Shown here piece by piece: positions 39,512 to 43,263 of a stretch of DNA of 43,263 nt. The stretch lies in NCBI GenBank assembly GCA_964597265.1, contig CAZQWJ010000006.1, positions 1-43,263 of the forward strand. Direction: 5' to 3'. Each line of letters begins with the position of its first letter. Within the stretch, counting starts at the first letter, position 1. This DNA is from CAZQWJ01 sp964597265 (lineage in GTDB: Bacteria > Patescibacteriota > 4484-211 > JAGQKX01). Below the pieces are notes generated by a model. It was not told where the DNA came from, made no database searches, and saw only the letters and a list, made by a program, of their open reading frames with translations. The position numbers were made by a program, and so were the translations under genes.

Positions 39512-40576
39512 ATGGTGGATTTTTTCGGTCTGGATATCGGTTCGTACTCTCTCAAACTTGTAGAAATTGATCGCAATAATGGGCAGTCAAAACTGAGTGC
39601 TATTGGCATGGCTACTCCCCCACCCAACCTTATTTTTTCTGATTCTGAAATTGACAAACAGACCTTGGCGGATAGTGTCAAGAAACTCACCAAAGAGGCT
39701 GGAGTTCATACCAAAAACGTAGTAGCTGCGTTTCCCGAAAGCGCCACGTTTACACGAGTAATCGAAATGCCCAAAATCTCCGACCAGGAGCTAAAAAATG
39801 CTATTGAGTGGAGTGCGGAACAGTATATTCCAATGCCACTATCTGAGGTGAAGCTCTCGTGGATGGTGCTTGGCGAGGGAGATGGGACAGCTGCCCAAGG
39901 CCAAAAACAAGGTGAAAAAACAATTAAAGTCTTATTAGTTGCCGCGCCACTTACGTTGATTGATCGGTATATGAGTATTGTGCAGCTATCGGGATTGGAC
40001 GTGTATGCATTTGAAACCGAAGTAATCGCGATTTCGCGTGCATTGCTGCCACAGGATCAATCGAGTCCTGCGACGTTGATTGTTTCCATCGGCGCGTCAA
40101 CCACAGATCTGTCTATCGTTGATATGCAAAATATTCAGTTTACTCGCAGTATTGGCACGGGTGGCAATGCGTTGACACGTGCCATCAGCCAACAGCTTGG
40201 GTTTGAAACCGCGCAGGCAGAAGAATACAAGCGTTCGTATGGTTTATTGGAAGACCAACTGGAAGGCAAGATTATGAACATCCTCAAACCCGTGGTGGAC
40301 GTGATGATCAGCGAGGTCGAACGAGCTATCCTGTTTTATCAAACCAAACACTTGGCTAATCCGGTTAAACGGGTGGTGGTAACTGGTGGATCTGCCCAGT
40401 TGCCAGGGCTTGTGGTGTATATGGCGAGCAGTTTGGGTATTGAGGTGCAACTAGGCGATCCTTGGCAAGGGATCACTATCCCCGACAAACTTGGTAATCT
40501 CACGGAGGATATCCAAAACAAGGTTAGTTATTCGGTTGCCATAGGTTTGGCCAAGCGCGATGTCGAAATCAATTAA
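39512..40576 (+). CDS. pilM: Type IV pilus actin-like protein PilM
   Basis: Protein of 354 residues; the in-frame start at 39476 lies inside the -35 box and is rejected. It has the FtsA/actin-like fold: phosphate 1 loop FFGLDIGSYSLKLVEID, phosphate 2 loop IVSIGASTTDLSIV and adenosine loop VVVTGGSAQLPGL. PilM binds the N-terminal INLLP motif of PilN on the cytoplasmic side. It overlaps the next gene by 17 bases. Confidence 0.95.
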   Translation: MVDFFGLDIGSYSLKLVEIDRNNGQSKLSAIGMATPPPNLIFSDSEIDKQTLADSVKKLTKEAGVHTKNVVAAFPESATFTRVIEMPKISDQELKNAIEWSAEQYIPMPLSEVKLSWMVLGEGDGTAAQGQKQGEKTIKVLLVAAPLTLIDRYMSIVQLSGLDVYAFETEVIAISRALLPQDQSSPATLIVSIGASTTDLSIVDMQNIQFTRSIGTGGNALTRAISQQLGFETAQAEEYKRSYGLLEDQLEGKIMNILKPVVDVMISEVERAILFYQTKHLANPVKRVVVTGGSAQLPGLVVYMASSLGIEVQLGDPWQGITIPDKLGNLTEDIQNKVSYSVAIGLAKRDVEIN

Positions 40577-41111
40577 CTTACTTCCGGATCCAATACTGGA
40601 TACTAACCGGCAAATATCCTCACTCTATCAAGGGACAGTCCTAACCCTCATTGGCGTCATTTTGTTTGTGCTTATTAACCTCACGGTGTTGTTTCTTTCT
40701 ATACGAGCAGAGAATTCGCTCACTGAAACTCAAGACCAAATCCAGACTGTCCAGCAGGAGCTGCAAGGATTGCAGGTTATAGAAGAAAAGCTCTTGACTA
40801 TACAAGACAAATTACTCAGGTATGAACGGTTCAAGGATGAGCACGTGGCATTTGGTGACATGTGGGATTTGATCATCGGAGCAAGTGAGCAAACCGTGAC
40901 GCTTGTAACAGTGGAGTATGTTAAAGAAACGGGTTTAATTACCGTGGCGCAAGCGAACGATCTTACCCAAGCGGTTGATTTTTTGGTTAATCTAAAACAG
41001 ACAGATTTGCTGACTGATTTTACTGTTACCGAAATCACTTATGATCATACGGACAACGAGTACGAATTTGTTACCAGCTTTGCCGTTGGGATTACGGAGC
41101 CAACACCATGA
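40560..41111 (+). CDS. pilN: Type IV pilus assembly protein PilN (first copy)
   Basis: Protein of 183 residues. It starts MSKSINLLPD, the PilM-binding motif, has one membrane helix (about 27-50), a coiled coil (about 50-85: TETQDQIQTVQQELQGLQ) and a small alpha/beta domain that faces outward. It is translationally coupled to pilM and to pilO, whose ATG overlaps its stop by 4 bases. Confidence 0.88.
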   Translation: MSKSINLLPDPILDTNRQISSLYQGTVLTLIGVILFVLINLTVLFLSIRAENSLTETQDQIQTVQQELQGLQVIEEKLLTIQDKLLRYERFKDEHVAFGDMWDLIIGASEQTVTLVTVEYVKETGLITVAQANDLTQAVDFLVNLKQTDLLTDFTVTEITYDHTDNEYEFVTSFAVGITEPTP

Positions 41112-41818
41112 AACCAAACCAGATTACGCAGCCAAAACCATTACAGATAGTTGTACCGCTCATTGCCATCGTACTGGTAATTGCTGTTAGCGTTGTGTGG
41201 ACCATACCACGTGTGCGTGCCTGGCTTAATGTGCAGGCCCAGATCGATAGTGAACAGACGGAATTACAGGATGAGCTTATTCCAAAGCGTAATACCTTGC
41301 AGGCTATGTCGCTAAGAACATTGGAGCCGGTGGAGTCGCTAGCCAAAGAAGTCGTGCCTGCTGCAGAACATCCAAGCTATCTGCTGGCATTGATCGAGGA
41401 GATAGCCAAGCTTGCGGAGATTACCATCACAAATCCTACCTATACACCTCGGCCAGACGATGCGTCCAAATTGACGTTTGTGACGGCAAGTATAGAAGGT
41501 GCTCCTGCCAATGTCGCGCTCTTTTTGGACTACCTGTTTGTGTCAATTCCTTCTTTGCGGATAACTCGTTGGTCAGGTTCATTTGAAGCTCTGAGTGTGG
41601 AAGAAGACTTTGCTGGCTTTCGGGCCGATATTGAGATTGCCTCTCCTCTGTCCGCGCTTCCTGACGAAATTATTGTTGGCACTCAACCGATTGTTCCTGT
41701 GTTATCGGTATACAGCCAAACCATAGACGAGCTGCAAACGCTACGTCCATACCTTGATCCGATATCCATATTCGAAAATCCTGATATTAGTAGAGGGAAA
41801 GAGAATCCTTTCCGTTAA
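41108..41818 (+). CDS. pilO: Type IV pilus assembly protein PilO (first copy)
   Basis: Protein of 236 residues. A short cytoplasmic N-terminus, one membrane helix (about 13-34), a coiled coil and a ferredoxin-like outer domain match PilO. The last residues read KENPFR, the NPF-type ending also seen in PilO-like proteins. It pairs with PilN to link the platform to the pilus. Confidence 0.83.
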   Translation: MKPNQITQPKPLQIVVPLIAIVLVIAVSVVWTIPRVRAWLNVQAQIDSEQTELQDELIPKRNTLQAMSLRTLEPVESLAKEVVPAAEHPSYLLALIEEIAKLAEITITNPTYTPRPDDASKLTFVTASIEGAPANVALFLDYLFVSIPSLRITRWSGSFEALSVEEDFAGFRADIEIASPLSALPDEIIVGTQPIVPVLSVYSQTIDELQTLRPYLDPISIFENPDISRGKENPFR

Positions 41819-41833
41819 CAATCGTGAATTACT

Positions 41834-42355
41834 ATGATTAATGCTGATATTAACCTCCTCCCAGATAAGATCATTGAATCGCTTCATCGAGGAAAGTTTG
41901 ATAAAGAGCGATGGTATTTTCTCATTGCTATTGCGTTAACGCTTGTGATAACCACCGGAGTTTTGGGGGGTGTGCTGTTTTTTATGAACCGTGCCACTAC
42001 GGAATCAGAAGCGCTACTGGCTAATCAACTGGAACGAATGGATACGCTCAATAGTTTCTGGAGTGAAATCATGGTCCTATCTCAAAGTTCTGAATACGTT
42101 ATGCCAATGCAGGCGGACCTTGATGAAATACGTACGACTTGGGATGGTGTACAACAACACTTGCAAGGCGTGACACTTGTATCGTTTGCACGAATTGATG
42201 CTCATACGTACCGGATAGAGGCACAAGCCGCAAATGCACAGGAGAGCACACGCTTCTTACAAGATCTTCGGCAAGCACTTCCAGCCACCATAGAACTTGA
42301 TACTATTCAGCAAGCAGAGGATGAGGTGCTTTTCTCCTACCACATCCAGTATTAA
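41834..42355 (+). CDS. PilN-like protein (second copy)
   Basis: Protein of 173 residues. It begins with INADINLLPDKII, the same PilM-binding motif as the first PilN, followed by a basic stretch, one membrane helix (about 28-52), a coiled coil and an outer alpha/beta domain. Sequence similarity to the first copy is low beyond this plan. Two PilN-like proteins in one operon imply either alternative complexes or a heteromeric one. Confidence 0.78.
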   Translation: MINADINLLPDKIIESLHRGKFDKERWYFLIAIALTLVITTGVLGGVLFFMNRATTESEALLANQLERMDTLNSFWSEIMVLSQSSEYVMPMQADLDEIRTTWDGVQQHLQGVTLVSFARIDAHTYRIEAQAANAQESTRFLQDLRQALPATIELDTIQQAEDEVLFSYHIQY

Positions 42356-42366
42356 GTATAGTACCT

Positions 42367-43215
42367 ATGCCAGAAGATGCTACATCTATTCAAAAAAATG
42401 AAACCGCTACTTCGCAAAGTCTGATTGATGAGGTAACGTCCGCCGAACCGACCGAAGCCTCAAACGAAGAAACGAAAACTCGAAAATGGCCAAAAATTAC
42501 AATTGAGTCATTTTATAACAATCGCCATCTCAAGCGGTTGGTGAAGTTGGCTGTGGCCGGGTACGTTGTAGTGGTGATTGTTCCACTGATGTATCTGATA
42601 TACAACGCGTGGGTAACGAATAATGCATTGACACAGACGTGGGAACAACGAGAGGCACAGTATATACGTCCGTTGGTTGCTATTGATATCGCCGCGTATC
42701 AGCAGGAAAAAGAAGGAGTGTTGTCTGCTTTTCAGGAGACCAAAGATCCTGTATATGCCATGTATGCGCTGAATTTGTTGGCGGATAGCAGCGATGTCGG
42801 ATTGAGAAATCCGCAGTATAGTTTTAATTCCGCTCCTGTTTCTCCCGATGCTCTGCCTCGAGGGGTAGAAATTCAAATGACAGTACTTGGTACCGGACCC
42901 AATATGTCTAATTTTTTTGATGCGTTACGTTCGTTCAAACCATTACTTACCATTTCTCAACTTCAGATAACACCTTCTACCGCGGAAGAATCCGGCTTGT
43001 ACCATGCCTCAATGTTGATCACTGTAGGTGTTTTACCTGAATTATCTGAGGATGTAGCGCTTGCCTCAGGGAAGGTCGCAGCGCAGGAGCCTGTTCCCTA
43101 CCCTATCGCGAATATTCGACAGGTTCTTGAACGGTTACAACAACTACAGGCAATTCCGTTTGCTGGCCTCGGTCAAAGTGTGATTGGTAAACGGAATTTG
43201 TTTGGGATTGAGTAG
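42367..43215 (+). CDS. PilO-like protein (second copy)
   Basis: Protein of 282 residues. A long acidic, Ser/Thr/Glu-rich cytoplasmic tail (about 1-40) precedes one membrane helix (about 57-80) and an outer ferredoxin-like domain (VEIQMTVLGTGPNMSNFFDALRSF). It ends KRNLFGIE, like the NPF end of the first PilO. It starts 11 bases after the second PilN. The long acidic tail is not usual for PilO. Confidence 0.75.
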   Translation: MPEDATSIQKNETATSQSLIDEVTSAEPTEASNEETKTRKWPKITIESFYNNRHLKRLVKLAVAGYVVVVIVPLMYLIYNAWVTNNALTQTWEQREAQYIRPLVAIDIAAYQQEKEGVLSAFQETKDPVYAMYALNLLADSSDVGLRNPQYSFNSAPVSPDALPRGVEIQMTVLGTGPNMSNFFDALRSFKPLLTISQLQITPSTAEESGLYHASMLITVGVLPELSEDVALASGKVAAQEPVPYPIANIRQVLERLQQLQAIPFAGLGQSVIGKRNLFGIE

Positions 43216-43228
43216 GTCATACCCTATT

Positions 43229-43263
43229 GTCATTCCAGACCCTGTATCACGTACAGGGCAGGC
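43229..43263 (-). repeat. REP-like palindromic element (copy g, cut by window end)
   Basis: GTCATTCCAGA followed by CCCTGTA-TCACG-TACAGGG: same GTCATTCC plan as the other copies. It ends at the window edge. Confidence 0.5.

Noticed and set aside
1..43263. Recoded stop codon (UGA read as glycine or tryptophan)
   Set aside because: Genes such as the Clp-like ATPase and the Nudix gene end at TGA at the expected length, and no conserved domain continues past a TGA.

Overview
The window looks like a scaffold from a metagenome-assembled genome of a Candidate Phyla Radiation (Patescibacteria-like) bacterium. This placement is inferred from several signs: a monoderm-style type IV pilus locus with no secretin, a shortened DNA polymerase III delta-prime-like subunit, many membrane-anchored proteins of unknown family, very short intergenic spacers, and many start codons lying 6-10 bases after a -10 box (leaderless transcripts). 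Stop codons TAA, TAG and TGA are all used normally, so this is not a lineage that reads UGA as an amino acid. Two 100-base N runs mark scaffold gaps. The first is false, because both contig ends carry the same 55 bases.

Layout. 1-860: one visibly GC-richer gene with a canonical Shine-Dalgarno, possibly foreign. 903-4578: a large hybrid sensor histidine kinase followed by two single-domain response regulators. 4586-8766: three membrane-anchored proteins and a secreted M23 peptidase with a discoidin domain. 8963-10316: a CYTH protein and an RluA-type pseudouridine synthase. 10472-14824: a deoxyribosyltransferase-like protein with a ribbon-helix-helix tail, a kinase-less 7TM-GAF sensor, a zinc-ribbon protein, a small anchored protein and a LytR_C protein. 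15004-19292: a membrane-anchored TraG/VirD4-like ATPase with two partner genes. 19293-20021: a noncoding interval with several inverted repeats. 20022-23413: a tyrosine recombinase 5 bases upstream of a membrane-anchored two-domain Clp-like AAA+ ATPase. 23420-25467: an unknown gene broken at a C8 tract, a Nudix hydrolase, and a gene fragment cut by the second gap. 25589-30962 (minus): gyrA, gyrB and a delta-prime-like gene, in transcription order delta-prime, gyrB, gyrA.

31046-43215 is a nearly complete type IV pilus locus: pilB, pilT, pilC, a prepilin, a DUF2723-type glycosyltransferase-like membrane protein, the prepilin peptidase pilD, a RHH/RelE toxin-antitoxin pair, pilM, and two successive PilN/PilO-like pairs. 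PilB and PilT would power extension and retraction on the PilC platform, PilD would process the pilin, and PilM/N/O would form the inner-membrane alignment complex. The DUF2723 protein is a candidate pilin glycosyltransferase.

The most interesting leads are these: the recombinase plus membrane-Clp operon next to a TraG-like ATPase operon; leaderless gene starts across the window; a C8 frameshift tract in a gene whose start is otherwise well supported; a switch-like pair of exclusive RNA helices after the M23 gene; a possible structured RNA at 19350-19850; and short palindromic REP-like elements in the spacers. I saw no tRNA, rRNA, CRISPR array or complete insertion sequence.
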